Shown: positions 11,376 to 23,584, counted from the first letter of the stretch. The stretch is DNA of 64,000 nucleotides from Cristatella mucedo (GCA_009760855.2 WPIO01000066.1:1450501-1514500); one strand, 5' to 3'. Made by a program: numbers and translations. Notes: generated by a model from the letters alone, not told the origin.

Positions 11376-11760
11376 GTGCATTATTGTTATTACTATTATT
11401 ATTACGTGAAAGTAAGTGGCAAAACCTTGAAGTCGAAGCGTTGCTTGACTGGGAGCCAGTGTAGATCAGCCAGAAGTGGTGTGGTATGGGAGCTGTGACG
11501 CTTAGGACTGAAAAGCCTAGCTGCGGAGTTTTCTGATATTGGTAAGGGCCAGATTACACAGGCCGGTAGAGCAGCAAGCGTTGAGTGACAGCAGTGAAGA
11601 CTAGATGTCACAAAGGCTTGGACCAATTAAAATACTTCAACCCTGTCTAGACAAGCCCGAACTTGCATTTTATATACCTAAATTAGGCAGACTTGGCTGG
11701 AGCTGATAAGGTTGTCCAATGAAAGAGTCACTTTGGAGTTTAAACGTAGAATAAAGTTAC
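11376..11760 (-). mobile_element. Divergent L2-like LINE fragment
   Basis: Minus-strand frame with VQAFVTSSLHCCHSTLAALP and TPLLADLHWLPVKQRFDFKV, more diverged than its neighbour. It adjoins a short + oriented LINE-tail-like piece with an ATT run at 11365-11403, so this junction is rearranged. Confidence 0.65.
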
Positions 11761-11974
11761 CTTTGCAATTGAAACCCTTTTAAATCAGCTCTCGCCATGC
11801 TTCTTTGTGGCTTTTCTACCTTCACGGCTCACCTTTAGTCTTTCTATTGGTTAAAACTGTCAACCTTTTTGGGGAGTACAACCAACCTTAAATTGTCATA
11901 TTGTACAAGCTAGTGCGCGTCAAAGCAGTTTGAAGTATGAATAATTGCCTGTAAAGGCAGAAATTTAGGTGAAT

Positions 11975-12460
11975 GCAACCGGATGTAATGCAATGTAATG
12001 TATCTCCGTCTGTAACTCCACAAAGCCATAAACACAACGTGGGTGATACGCAGGAGAGTTTTGTATAGTGCACACGCAGCCTAAGTAGCTTTCGGAACGC
12101 ATTCGGCAGCCAACAGACTTCATCTAACGTATAGAAGAGAAAGTGAGAAGCATAGCAGAGTCAAGAGAGCAGTTGAGGTAGTGAGTAGCTTGGAAGTAGA
12201 CCTACTGACCGCTGGAAAGAATGAGCCATATTCGGCAGCAGGCGAGTAGTTGTCGTTGCCTAAGAGTTTTGGAAGCGAGTTTGGCAGTCTAGAACCTGTC
12301 GAACTGAAGCTTCTGTCGCCAAAGGTCTTTAAGCAAAGGAATGGAACAGTTAATTTATTTGCCATACAGGACCAAAGGGCACGAGGAGGCTGACACTGGT
12401 GAGTAGCTCAGCTAGGTATGAAGGAGTCAAGCCGTGGCATGCCTTTTGGGTCAGCACATA
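11975..12460 (-). mobile_element. LINE family B, C-terminal and 3' end copy
   Basis: Minus-strand tail GDRSFSSTGSRLPNSLP followed by the family B 3' region. The 3' terminus is the short tandem aatgcaatgtaatgtat (ATTAC-type on the sense strand). It is in the last intron of the receptor gene. The remaining intron up to 12935 has no recognised feature. Confidence 0.75.
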
Positions 12461-12935
12461 TCCATGCACAAGTGACTCACGTCATACGATCTGCGAGAGA
12501 TTTGCCACATAATTGGCAAAAGTGTAATCACTAGTGAATTTACGGATCAAACGGAAGCATTTGTAACAAAACAAACACACTATCTGGTATTAGGATTTCG
12601 AATTTATGTTTTGATTTAGAAAGCTGGACGTTAATTGTTGTGTTCGTAATGAAACCCTCAAGAAAATTGCTAATTTTTTAAAAATAGCGTTCGGGTCCAC
12701 ATCAATGTGGAATAAAAACTCAATACTTTCAATTCATAATGAAAGAAAATAGACAGTGCGGTAAATCTCAAAAAATATATTAGTTGGCTATTTAATTTTG
12801 AGCACTCATTCGCAGGTTTATTGAAACAAGTTTGTCTGTTGGTACACTTGGGAAATTATCGTACGACTCCGTAATAACGTTTAGTTTCACTAAATATTAC
12901 TCACTCGTTGACGCTGCATTGAATATCGATTTCAG

Positions 12936-13270
12936 AGGTCGTGATTGAAGACTTTCTAGACCCCTCGCCGTTTGTGACTACAACCATTATTGCTATACTA
13001 CTTCTCACACTGACCGTCGTGTTTCTGCATCGCATTGTTCGCGGAGGAACGGAAGTGGTATCGAAAGTGAGCCGGTCGAGTTTCTTTACGGCTTCGACTA
13101 CAAACGCTCTGACAGAAAGCAACATTACTGTGATATCGTCATCTAGAACTGCAGAGTCCGTGCCGGAGTGGCTGCCTACTGTGACCAATACGGCGTCAGA
13201 TTGTAGCTTTTTATTTACGTCATCCAAAGATTCAGCCAAGGTCTCCACGGAATTGCGTACTTTGGCCTAA
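12936..13270 (+). CDS. Ig-superfamily receptor, terminal exon: transmembrane segment and cytoplasmic tail
   Basis: After the acceptor atcgatttcag the phase-1 reading frame runs 111 codons to a TAA at 13268-13270. A hydrophobic stretch (FVTTTIIAILLLTLTVVF) followed by LHRIVRGG is a single transmembrane helix with a positive inner flank, so the receptor is type I. The tail of about 80 residues is rich in Ser and Thr and has no tyrosine, so it carries no ITAM, ITIM or other phosphotyrosine docking motif. Signalling, if any, would need a partner or Ser/Thr phosphorylation. The distance from the fourth exon is 3.4 kb, and an additional unseen exon between them is possible. Confidence 0.65.
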
Positions 13271-13799
13271 CGCTGAAATACTGCGGCGAAGCAAATTGAG
13301 GACGCGCCTTGGAGAAAAAGTGATTTAGATCTTGCCACAGCAAAAATCTATTCAATTTCGCAAAAGCGGTACTAAGTAAAAATAATATCTGCTTACAATT
13401 TACAATTTATAATAGTCAACTAATACCGCAAGCAAGCAAACTTTAATCATGTGAATACACATTTACTATTGCGCATTTTTAATTTAAATCCACTAAATTT
13501 AATGCCTGTTCCTAGATGGTGACACTTAATCTGGCAGCTCACAGGCATATGAGACTGTCCTTTTTTGTGTACTATTCACAGCTGTGACTCCAGTGCTATG
13601 GGAATCAAGCACTCTCTTGCAATCTCACGACGAAAGTCAAATTAGCTACGGATCGGATAGTAAGTGAGTAGATTAAAGCGATAAAAACTCCTATTGGTCT
13701 TAAGTACAGCCGGATTCTTAATAGTTGCTTATACTGCATGTCTAAGTCTAAAGAAATACTAGCTGGTTTAACAGTCTCTTTTACATAGCGACCGAAGAT
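13271..13799. other. Sequence downstream of the receptor gene
   Basis: The 3' untranslated region should begin here. No canonical AATAAA is close to the stop codon; one lies much further on at about 14038. No other gene was recognised. Confidence 0.35.
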
Positions 13800-13928
13800 C
13801 ATTTACGGCTATCACCATCGCTTGCAGCTGAGGTAGTAAATCACCCATCGCAGGATTGGAACCGAGGACCTCGGGACTGAGGTGGTGAAAACCAACTGCC
13901 TTACCTATTATTTCATCTCGTCTATCCC
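13800..13928 (-). mobile_element. tRNA-derived SINE, degraded copy
   Basis: On the minus strand it shows the tRNA-like head (taggtaaggcagttggtttt), a diverged B box around ggttccaatcc and the body (gatttact...gcgatggtgatagccgt) shared with five other copies in this window. Confidence 0.65.
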
Positions 13929-14232
13929 TTTTGTGTGTTGGCTATATAAAAACACGGAGCAAGTAAGCTATTTAAAAATACGCGCATTTTCAACTATTGA
14001 AAAACTAAAAAGTAAATATAGCAACAATGCTTAGTAAAATAAAGGCCGTGAAGGTCTTTAAATTGTATCACTGCTGTGTCCGAACCTCACTGAAATCGTA
14101 ACAATTTTTGGTTTGGGTAAAGTGTCACAGAGGTGTTGAATTTTTCACAAAAAAACGCAGTACCCCATGGGTTTCATTGTTTACTACTGATAGTTAACAT
14201 GGTTGTGGGGAGAAAATGCATAGGGTCGGCGC

Positions 14233-14715
14233 ACAATGTAATGTAATGTATCTCCGTCTGTAACTTCACAAAGTCATAAAGACCATGTGGGTGTTACGCA
14301 GGAGAGTTTTGTATAGCGCACTCTCAGCCTAAGCGGCTTTCGGTACGCATTCGGTAGCCGACAGACTTCGTCTCACGCAACAAAGAGAAAGTGGGAAGCA
14401 TAGCAGAGTCAAGAGAGCAGTTGAGGTAGTGAGTAGCATAGAAGTAGCAGCTCAGGACCGCTGAAAAAGATGTGCCAAAGTCAGCAGTAGGAGATTAGTT
14501 GTCGTTGCGTAAGATATTTGGAAGCGAGTTCCACAGTCTAGGACCTGCAGAGCTAAAGCTTCTGTCGCCAACTGTCTTTAAGAGGAGGAATGGGACAGGT
14601 GTGGCAAGTGGCAGCATGTAAACGTGCCAGCGCCCTAAGCACATACAAGACTAATCACAGGTACCCACTAGATGCTGTCATAACTAGATGTGTTTATAGT
14701 TTCGTTTTAAACCTG
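14233..14715 (-). mobile_element. LINE family B 3' copy adjoining an L2-like fragment
   Basis: Bases 14233-14600 match the family B tail on the minus strand, ending in atgtaatgtaatgtat. Bases 14600-14715 switch to a diverged L2-like 3' segment (gtggcagcatg...acccactagatgctgtc) on the same strand. The join has no visible hallmark. Confidence 0.65.
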
Positions 14716-14719
14716 GACA

Positions 14720-15475
14720 AGTAATTGTACGAGTCTTTTGGAAGGCTGGCAGCTATTGGCTGTTTTCACTAACGAGTGAAATATTGCTCAAGACTATGCA
14801 AACTGATTTTTTCTAAGCTGTTAGGCTTCAAGGTAATCGTACCCAACAACTATCCAAAGCCTGGTACTAGTTCTATGTTAACAGATTAGAAACAAACAGA
14901 ATTTATAAGGAAAAACCCTGAAGGTCGAACAAAGAATGCATTTTTCCAGGGGAAAAATTCTGTTTCCGGTGAAACCACGTGTTGGTGTAATGTCGGCTGC
15001 CATTTTGAAGTTAACCACATGGTGGTAGGTAATGTCAGCAATAACTTGTACGTGCATGTAGGTAATGTCAGCAGTTATTTTTACGTGCAGTAAATATTTC
15101 TACGCGCATTCACGGCTTCATCTCCTGAGAGGCTCCAGCAGTTTGCCTTTGAAACGTCTCTGTATGCTTAAAGTGCTGACGGGACAGCTGTAGCTTTGAC
15201 ATAGATTATATGTATCGTATAATATTATATCTAGCATTTGACAGCATTTGACAGCTTTTTAGATTGGAAAGATCGACCAAGTAATTATCGACTTGGAGTA
15301 CCGAGTGCCGCGTGCAATATTAAGTCATACGACCTTGAGCCGTCGACGCAGTGGAGTCATTGATGAAATAAAACAGAAGGCTTACTTTAAAGCCCTTGAA
15401 CTTGTACTGAAATCATGTGACGCTTTATTTAGTATTTCAAGGCTCAGCGAATGAACGTACTCTAAAATAATGCAG
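14720..15475. other. Unassigned sequence
   Basis: Contains two imperfect direct repeats of ggtaggtaatgtcagca at about 15026 and 15058. No gene was recognised. Confidence 0.3.
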
Positions 15476-15755
15476 GTCCTTACGAAGGTATCGATGCTAT
15501 TTAAAAGCTAATTTCCGATATCACTTTTGCCCTTTCGCTCTCAAACTATCCGTGGCTGAAAAAGTTCGTTACAATCATTCATGGAAACATATATGGACTT
15601 ACTACAGCGCAGTGACTGATGACTTGCTCGCCATTGATTTAGAAAGCTCGGGTTTAGGCGACGCTGTTTATATTGAGTTAGATAAAAACAATATTGGTAT
15701 CGATAAAAGTGGCACTCTTACAGTTGCAGTCGTATATCTAAGCGAAGGAAGCTAG
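15476..15755 (+). CDS. Possible orphan 3' exon, unknown protein
   Basis: After a possible acceptor (aataatgcag) the frame is open for 93 codons to a TAG at 15753. The second half looks protein-like: SAVTDDLLAIDLESSGLGDA, then VYIELDKNNIGIDKSGTLTV. No domain was recognised, and there is no visible upstream exon or polyadenylation signal. It could equally be a chance open frame. Confidence 0.25.
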
Positions 15756-15928
15756 CACAAATATGAAGGAACAAAGACTTAAGACAAAAATCATTAAAAT
15801 AGACTGCATGATTGTGCTTGAAGCATACGCTATGCATTGCAAGCAGCAATCCTTTGATTTCGTAAGTAGCACTCGTTGTAGCATGATTTCAATAGCCATA
15901 TTCTATTTAGCCAGATTTACCTGCACAC

Positions 15929-15940
15929 GTGTGTGTGTGC

Positions 15941-15991
<51 letters not shown>

Positions 15992-16250
15992 TGCATGCAT
16001 GGCTGCTTGAGCGGGCTCACCTGTGCATTTGTGCGTGTATGTATGTGCGCATGTGAGTTAGTGTGTGCGTATGTGTGTTGCTTGTGTTTTAGTGTGAGCT
16101 TGTGTATGTGTGCGCATGTGCGTATGAGATTGGATGCGTTTGTACGTGTGTCTGTTTGTATGTGTGTGTTTGTGAGTGTTTGTGTGAGTGTGAGTGTGTG
16201 TTTTTATTTTGTGTGTGAGTGTGGGGGCGGGTGTGCGTGATGGACAAGTG
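15929..16250. repeat. GT microsatellite with degenerate TG-rich flank
   Basis: A pure (GT)n core lies at about 15944-15989, followed by about 260 bp of imperfect TG-rich sequence. The reading frames through it are artefacts of the repeat. Confidence 0.95.
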
Positions 16251-16269
16251 TCTGTTTTTTCATACAAAT

Positions 16270-17264
16270 GTAGGGCATTGCCTTATTTCATGGAATTACT
16301 GAAACTGGCTAGAGACCTGTGAAGTTTCAATGCCGGAGTTCAGCTGTTATAGCACAAACTTTTCCATTTATTTATTAGCTGCCTTATATGCCCTTGGGGA
16401 TTTTAAAGTCCGCTTTCGAGACACTGTATATGCCTCAGAAGATACGTTGCCGGGTAATATCTACCAGATTAGCCTGCTTAGGTGCACTTGGTTAGTTAAT
16501 AGCTCTACGGTGGTTTCCTCACGTGTACGGTGATGAATGTCGTCGAAAGTGAAATAGTCTACCTGCTAAAGCATTGTATGTGGCTTTTCGTTGTTACCAA
16601 AGAATAAGCTTTGCAATATTCCTACTCGCTTCTTCCTGTGTTTTAGCAGCACGTTTTTGTCGGTGAGAACTTGCCTTTCCTTCAGCTCCAGCAGCAACAC
16701 AATTGGCGTCTTCTCATGATGTTTCTCCAAAGGGTTTCTTCAGGCCATAAAGTTTTTTCTTTTCAGTTATTTCTACTTTTATTTGCATTTATTATTTTCA
16801 TTAAATTAGTGTAAGGCTGACAAGTTATAGTCCGTCATTTATAAGCAACTCTTCGTGGTAATAGTGAAGAAACGCACTGCAGCCTAAATATGTTTCGAAA
16901 ATTACAAAAACCTGTAGCTTTTAAGTCCTAGGTAGTAAGGCCTAATCCTTCGGTTTGCAATGCTTGATCGATACTGGGAGCTCAGGTGACAGCCATTGAG
17001 GCTCTTCGGCCTCTACCCAAAAAGCTCGCTCTAAATGAGCTTTTTTTAAACTTTTATTTATCAGACCTTAAGCTCGTTTTCGCAAAATTCTGAAACTTGC
17101 TACTCACTTCTTTTATCGTTCATATCGTCTAAGCGGCTAATAAGTGTAATATGGTAATAGTCGTCCTTTTCAGCTAACATGGTCGATATGCTACGTCTAC
17201 CAAGGTGTCCCGACATACCAGGTTTGTTTAAAACGGAAGATGTCTGGAAGGAATTGAGCTGGCA
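16270..17264. other. Unassigned sequence
   Basis: An open frame at 16330-16533 (+) shows no recognised motif. No repeat family was recognised in this kilobase. Confidence 0.3.
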
Positions 17265-17267
17265 ATA

Positions 17268-17605
17268 ATAATACTACTAATAATAATAATGCTCTTGCTA
17301 AAGCGCCCTCAGAGAACTCGATCTCTTTCTAGGTGCTTTACATTTGCTGCAAAGGGAAGCACGACTAAATCGTGAGAAATGTCATGCTTGATAAACAACA
17401 TGAATAGCATAGTTAAAGGTGACAGGCACACGTTCAGCATGCAAGTGTGGTTAGTGGCAGCATTCATAGTGTCAGCATGCATAAGCACGTGAAAGACGAA
17501 TCAAAGGGACCCGTTGAATGCAGTCCTAAATTGGTGCGTTTTCAAGTTCTTTTTAAACGTGGTCAAGTCAGAGGATGTTCTGACGCAAGTCGGGAGTAAT
17601 GGCCA
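17268..17605 (-). mobile_element. L2-like LINE 3' end
   Basis: Minus-strand 3' region with terminal hairpin (17300-17340) and AAT run (17265-17291). It is 5'-truncated shortly inside the coding tail. The following 17606-18265 is unassigned. Confidence 0.75.
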
Positions 17606-18269
17606 TGACCTCTGACTACCATAGGAGTGAGTAAAAGTAAACATTAATCAGCCATTATGACGAAGGTACCGCAGGATGCAGCCTTTGTGCTCTGCTGCCT
17701 GGTGCAATCTCTGCCTTATGCTCACTCTTGGGATGGTCTTTCGCTATGGCACCCAAGAACCAGCAACTTCCATGCCACATCTGAGTCCAACAGGGGCGTG
17801 CCAATGAGAACCACAGGCTCTGAGCTCGGCAAGTTATCCAGAGTAGAGAACAGGCCGAGAGCAGCAACCGCAGGTGTACACGCCGGCTCGCCGAGGCGTC
17901 GGGCATGAGGACGAGGCTGGCGATGTCATTTCCATCCTTTCAATCGCTCATTTCACTCTACTATCAACCTTGTTTCTTCTCTATTTCTGCCTTGTTCATG
18001 CTCTGTCCGTGACTCCTTCTCTGTCGATAAGTTCTCTGCACCTTTCTTCTGCAATACCTTTAACCAGTCAGATAACACTTAATTATTTTCAGCACAAATT
18101 ATGTCCCAGGCAGATTTTTTAATCAGCAGATCCTCAGGAGAAGACGAATTCTATTCTCTCATCCTTTACCTAAGAGCCTTTGGTATAAAACAATTTAATG
18201 ATTTTAATAGGCTGCTATCTCATCGCTCATAAATCTACTGCCATGAACCAGATCAGCTCATGAATAATA

Positions 18270-18868
18270 ATAATATTAGAAATAACGCACCTGATAAAGC
18301 TCCATCAGAGAACTTAATCGCTTTAAAGGCGCTTCACTTTTGCTGCCAAGGGAAACGCCAATGAATAGTGAGTAATATCATGCTTGATAAGCAAAATGAA
18401 TAACATGGGTAGGGGTGACATGCACAGGGTCAGCATGCAAATGTGGTTAGTGGCAGCACGCACAGTGTCAGCACTCATAAGCACATGAAGGACGAATCAC
18501 AGGGACGCACTAAATGCTGTCCTAAATAGGTGTGTTTTTAAGTTCCTTTCAAATGTGGTCAGGTCAAGGGATGTTCTGAGGCAGGTCGGGAGGGAGTTGC
18601 AGGCTTTGGTAGCATACGAACTAAATGCACGGTCTCCAATTGATTGAAGGTTTGTACGAGGTATTTGTAGACTGTTGGATTCCGAAAAGCGGGTGGTACG
18701 ATGCTTGGCCTGATGGGGGAGTATATCGGAGAGATAGGCTGGAGCCAAAGAATGAAGTGACCTAAAAGTGAGGGACAAAACCTTGAAGTCAATCTGTTGC
18801 TTGACTGGTACCCAGTGTAGGTCGGCGAGAAGTGGTTACCAGTCAAGCAACGGATTGACTTCAAGGTT
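18270..18868 (-). mobile_element. L2-like LINE C-terminal copy with a 5' fold-back
   Basis: Minus-strand frame ends in LAPAYLSDILPHQAKHRTTR and FSSYATKACNSLPTC. At its 5' end, 18837-18868 repeats about 30 bp of the element (taccagtcaagcaacggatt) in the opposite orientation to 18778-18813. This is a short inversion of the sort left by twin priming. Confidence 0.78.
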
Positions 18869-19319
18869 GAACAACAAATCATGAACAATGTGAACAACAA
18901 ATCAGTCACAATGTACCTGCCTATGTGTGCTGAAATTATGCATTATTAGTCAATCGGTTGACACTCTTTTCTGTAGCATTTGTTACGTGCATTGACAATA
19001 CCATGCTGTTATGCAAGCTTCACTTTAGTCCAATCATGGATCTGTAATATTGAGCACAAGTCGCATGCATGGTTAATGCATGCTATTATAGTCGCAGCTA
19101 TTTTATGTGCTCAGTGGCTACAGCAAAGGCAGTCATTGTCTCAGGCTTATGTGCTTGCAATAAAATTTATTAATAGTACTCTAGTCCCTTCTATATAGGA
19201 AGCCCATAGATATATCCATGTTATTCTGTAATAGTAAAGCTATCAGATTATTTTTTAGTAGTGCATAGATCAATTCAGCATACGGTAACTCCTAGCCATG
19301 AATGTTTATGCCATGATAT

Positions 19320-19445
<126 letters not shown>

Positions 19446-19704
19446 ACATATGTATAGACATGTCTTCAGACATATGACAAATATAGGACATAGGTTCAGA
19501 CATGGACATAGATATATAAGTGTGTGCATGCGTGTACATATGTCTGTGTGTCCGTGCCCACGTCTGTACCGACTCACAGACACAAGTGCTTCAGGGCTTC
19601 AGCCCGAGACATTACTCGTTGAACGCCAACCCCTTGTCCCTAGACCAAACGGGAGCAGCTTGTCTCTCTAATATCTATGCATACTGTGATCGCTCGTGCT
19701 TTCT

Positions 19705-19775
19705 TTACACCAAATGTAAAGCGCCTGGAAAGAGATTTAGTTCTCTGAGAGCGCTTTATCAAGTGGGTCGTTATT
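19705..19775 (+). mobile_element. L2-like LINE tail only
   Basis: Only the terminal hairpin region is present (aaatgtaaagcgcctgga ... agagcgctttatcaagtg). Confidence 0.7.
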
Positions 19776-19784
19776 GTAGTTATT

Positions 19785-20900
19785 TTTTTTTAATGTCTAC
19801 ACTTGCCTTACCATCTGCTACATCTGCCTATTTGAAGCTGTCCAAGCTATTTTTATGAGCATATGGCTTCGGTATCTATGCTTTACATATGTTACAGTAT
19901 CATATTAATTGCAGGATAATTAGGGAGAATTTTTTCAAAGAATTTTTTTGAAGGCTTGCTTTATTTCGCTCAGTGCTACCGATGTCGAAACATTTGAGAA
20001 GCAAGTATCATGAATGGCACACAATTCCGCTAATGTGTGAAGGTCTGTATGTGTACCGACAGAGGGCTTATGTTTAAGGAAGTCGAGTGGTCAATGGAAC
20101 AGTCAAGGTGCTAAATGACCGGTTAGAACTGCTGGAAATGTGCAACCGACGGACTAATAGCTAAGATTTGGTCATGTTATAATTACTGTAGCTGATTCCA
20201 TATTCTTTGAAAAAAGCTCTAGTCTTAAGATTAATACTAACCACTAGTTGTACCAGCTTAAAAAAAATAGTATCTAAAACAACCATAAACGTTCATTCGT
20301 GACTCGCCGAGAGCATATGAGAGCTCTGCAAAAGTCAAACTGTGCCACACGCGACCAACTTGGTCAATGTCATTAGGATTTTTAGTCGGCTATAGCTGTG
20401 CCAATCCACAATATCCATGCAACAAAGTCTTTCCCGGCATCTGGAATTTACGAATAAAGAAAACAATTTCTAACCAAGTTATGTCAAAAATCTGTCAAAT
20501 TATCCGATGGTGTCATCGGCTAAAGAGCGTATGTAAAGCTTGAAACTCTCTCTTTATTTGTTACAAGAAGAACGAGCTAAGAATAAATGCAAAGATTAAA
20601 AAACTATTAGTAAACATAGATCTAATATTAAAGACAGGAAAATATCAGAATTTTTTTATGATTTGACATTTTAACAGGATCCGTTGCAGAAATTCAAAAA
20701 ATAAGTACTAATCAAAGAAACTGAATGCATCTGACTATGAAGAACCAGAAACGGCGGCCTGAAAAATCGGTTGGTTTGTGACTGCTGTTCACTATTCATA
20801 GTAAAGGCCACGAGCCAATCTAGCTGTAATCTATTATCGAAGCCAAATAAATACCGATGCACTGGAATAAAACAGTAAAGTTTACATAGGAGTAAGGCAA
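19785..20900. repeat. Composite repeat module M3, copy 1
   Basis: Non-coding sequence that matches 37640-38970 and 41990-43200, and in part 27790-28490. Shared blocks include gtgctaccgatgtcgaaa (about 19975 and 37830) and gttcattcgtgactcgccgaga (about 20290 and 38100). It precedes module M1 in this copy. No coding function is seen. Confidence 0.7.
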
Positions 20901-21116
20901 TGCAGCCTATTCAGTTGTAATAAAGTCCAATGTAATTGGAACGTTTCTTTCCTTTTATATCAATTGCAATTGTTAGCATGAGTAACTCCATCCACTAAAT
21001 GCACAGGCCTGGATCAGAACCCGGATAAAGACCCAGGCAAGTTGCAAACTACCTCTACTTCTGTCTCTGTAACTACCACCACCTTTCCAAGTTTATTAGT
21101 CTCTTTTTGTCTGCCT

Positions 21117-21300
<184 letters not shown>

Positions 21301-21363
21301 TTTTCTCCCACTGCTTTCTCCCTCTCCTGTCTCACTCTTTTACTCCGTCTCTATCTCGTCCGG

Positions 21364-21482
21364 GAAAGTAGAGGCATTTAAAGAGTTTAGAAAGTATAAA
21401 AGCGTCTCGAGCTAAGCAACTCCGGCACCTTGGCGATGTCTCGTGAATCAGAGGAAACACTTACGGCTAAGTAAAGTCAAGC

Positions 21483-21523
<41 letters not shown>

Positions 21524-21990
21524 TATATATATATAATTATATATATATATATATATATAACGCTGTCATACTGGGCTAGCAATCGACTCCAGTCACGTGT
21601 CAATTACCAGCTCGGAAGAACGGCATTGCTGGCACACAATAGCTACTAAAATGGAAGCAGAAGCTTAAGTGCACAGTGGTAGCCGATACTTTTTTGAGAA
21701 TCCGCTGGCATAGCACTCTGCAAACATTGACTTCCGGTGAGGACCAGCACTCTATACTTCCGGTGAGGACGAGCACTGTAACTACGCCACCAGTGCCTTG
21801 CGGGAGCCGGCAGTCGCTATGCAGCCACCTAACGCAACGCGTTGCAGGCTGAGTGCGAAATGAACGGTGCTGACGCAGAAAGCTGCCTGCTAATATGAAA
21901 ATTCACCAATAGCGTGCAGCGCCGGGGCGGGTAGGAAGAAGCAGCAGCACGCAGCGCGTGCTGCTGCTGACGCACGCCGGCGCGCTGCAC
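21364..21990 (+). repeat. Composite repeat module M1 (promoter-like core), copy 1
   Basis: Matches 34780-35200 and 48900-49420 on this strand and, inverted, three copies at 55-60 kb. Conserved points are cttccggtgagg, the palindrome gcaacgcgttgc (21834-21845), the CCAAT motif ttcaccaatagc (21902-21913) and a GC box (ggggcggg, 21924). An AT tract at 21485-21559 interrupts this copy. Confidence 0.75.
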
Positions 21991-23480
21991 TTCGCGTTAA
22001 GCACTGCCGTCGCTCTAGGTACTGCCGCCGCTCGGCGCCTACGCAACGCCACCGCTCGGCGCTGCACGCTGACGGTAGGAGGACGGCTCACCACCGCCTG
22101 CGGCTCACTACGGCCACTGCGCACCTACGGCTCACTACCGCCGCTTCGCGACTACGAGCCTGCGGCCTACGGCGCACTACCGCCGCTCAGCGCCTGCGGC
22201 GCACTACCACTGCTGCACGCTTACGGCGCAATACCGCCGCTCCGCGCCTACGCTCTACCGCACCGCTCCGCGCCTACGCACTACCGCACTGCAGCCGTTC
22301 GGCGCCTACGGCTCACAACCGCCGCTCCGAACTTATAGCGCACCACCGCCACTCACCTATGGCGCACTACCGCCGCTCCGAGCCTACGGTGCACTACCAC
22401 AGCTGCAAGTTTACGGCGCACTGCCGCCGCTCGGCGCCAACGGCACATTACCGCGGCCCAGGCCAAAGGCGAACTACCGCCGCTCGGCGCCTACGGTGCA
22501 CTGCTGCTGCTGTGTGCCTACTACCGCCGCTTGGCGCTTGCAGCGAACCATAGCCGCTCCATGCCTCGGCTCACTACCGACGATCGGCGACTACGGCGAA
22601 CTGCAGCCGCTCAGCACCTGCGGCGCACTACCGCCGCTCCGGGCCTGCGGTGCACTACCGCTGCTTCATAATTACGGAGCACTACCGCTTCTTGGCGCCC
22701 GCGGCGCACTACCGCCGCTCAGCGGCTGCGGCGCACTACCGCCGCTCAGCGGCTGCGGCGCACTACCGCCGCTCAGCGGCTGCGGCGCACTACCGCCGCT
22801 CAGCGGCTGCGGCGCACTACCGCCGCTCAGCGGCTGCGGCGCACTACCGCCGCTCAGCGGCTGCGGCGCACTACCGCCGCTCAGCGGCTGCGGCGCACTA
22901 CCGCCGCTCAGCGGCTGCGGCGCACTACCGCCGCTCAGCGGCTGCGGCGCACTACCGCCGCTCAGCGGCTGCGGCGCCGCAGCGGCTGCTGCGGCGCACT
23001 ACCGCCGCTCAGCGGCTGCGGGCACTACCGCCGCTCAGCGGCTGCGGCGCACTCCCGCCGCTCAGCGGCTGCGGCGCACTACCGCCGCTCAGCGGCGCTA
23101 CCGCTGCGGCGCGCTCAGCGGCTGCGGCGCACTACCGCCGCTCAGCGGCTGCGGCGCACTACCGCCGCTCAGCGGCTGCGGCGCACTACCGCCGCTCAGC
23201 GGCTGCGGCGCACTACCGCCGCTCAGCGGCTGCGGCGCACTCCGCTGCTCCGCGCCTACTGCGCACTACCTCTGCTCGGCGCCTACTGCGCACTACTGCC
23301 GCTCGATGTGTTAGCACTCAAGCTGCTCGGCGCCTACGCACAACCGTGCGGTCCGGCCGTTCGGTGCCTTCGCGGTCCGGCCGCATGACGTTTTCCCAGT
23401 TCGGCCGCTCGGTGCCAGCGGCCTCAGCTGTCCTGCAGCACGACGTCTCAGCGGTCCGGCCGCCAGGTGAAAGAAATAGA
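21990..23480. repeat. CpG-rich minisatellite array 1 (24-27 bp units)
   Basis: Degenerate units on the pattern ggcgc-ctacg-gcactac-cgccgctc, becoming a perfect array of ten 27-bp units at 22702-22971, then interrupted units up to about 23240 and degenerate ones to 23480. Long open frames here are a by-product of unit lengths divisible by three; elsewhere the same family has 23-bp units that break the frame, so it is not a gene. Confidence 0.9.
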
Positions 23481-23584
23481 TTGAGTCCTCTGACAGGGCT
23501 ATTTGAAACGTATCATTATTATTATTATTACTTGGCCGTTAAATTGCATTAAATTATTATATATAATTATTATTATTAAATTAT

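Noticed and set aside
16330-16533. Open frame of 67 codons
   Set aside because: No splice sites, motif or homology were recognised.
22702-23240. Regular array with hairpin-forming units resembling a CRISPR array
   Set aside because: The units are contiguous with no variable spacers, and the locus is eukaryotic.
22496-23552. Open frames of 270-300 codons with GALPPLSGC or AAHYRRSA repeats
   Set aside because: The perfect part has 27-bp units, so every frame stays open. Related arrays contain 23-bp units that would break any frame.
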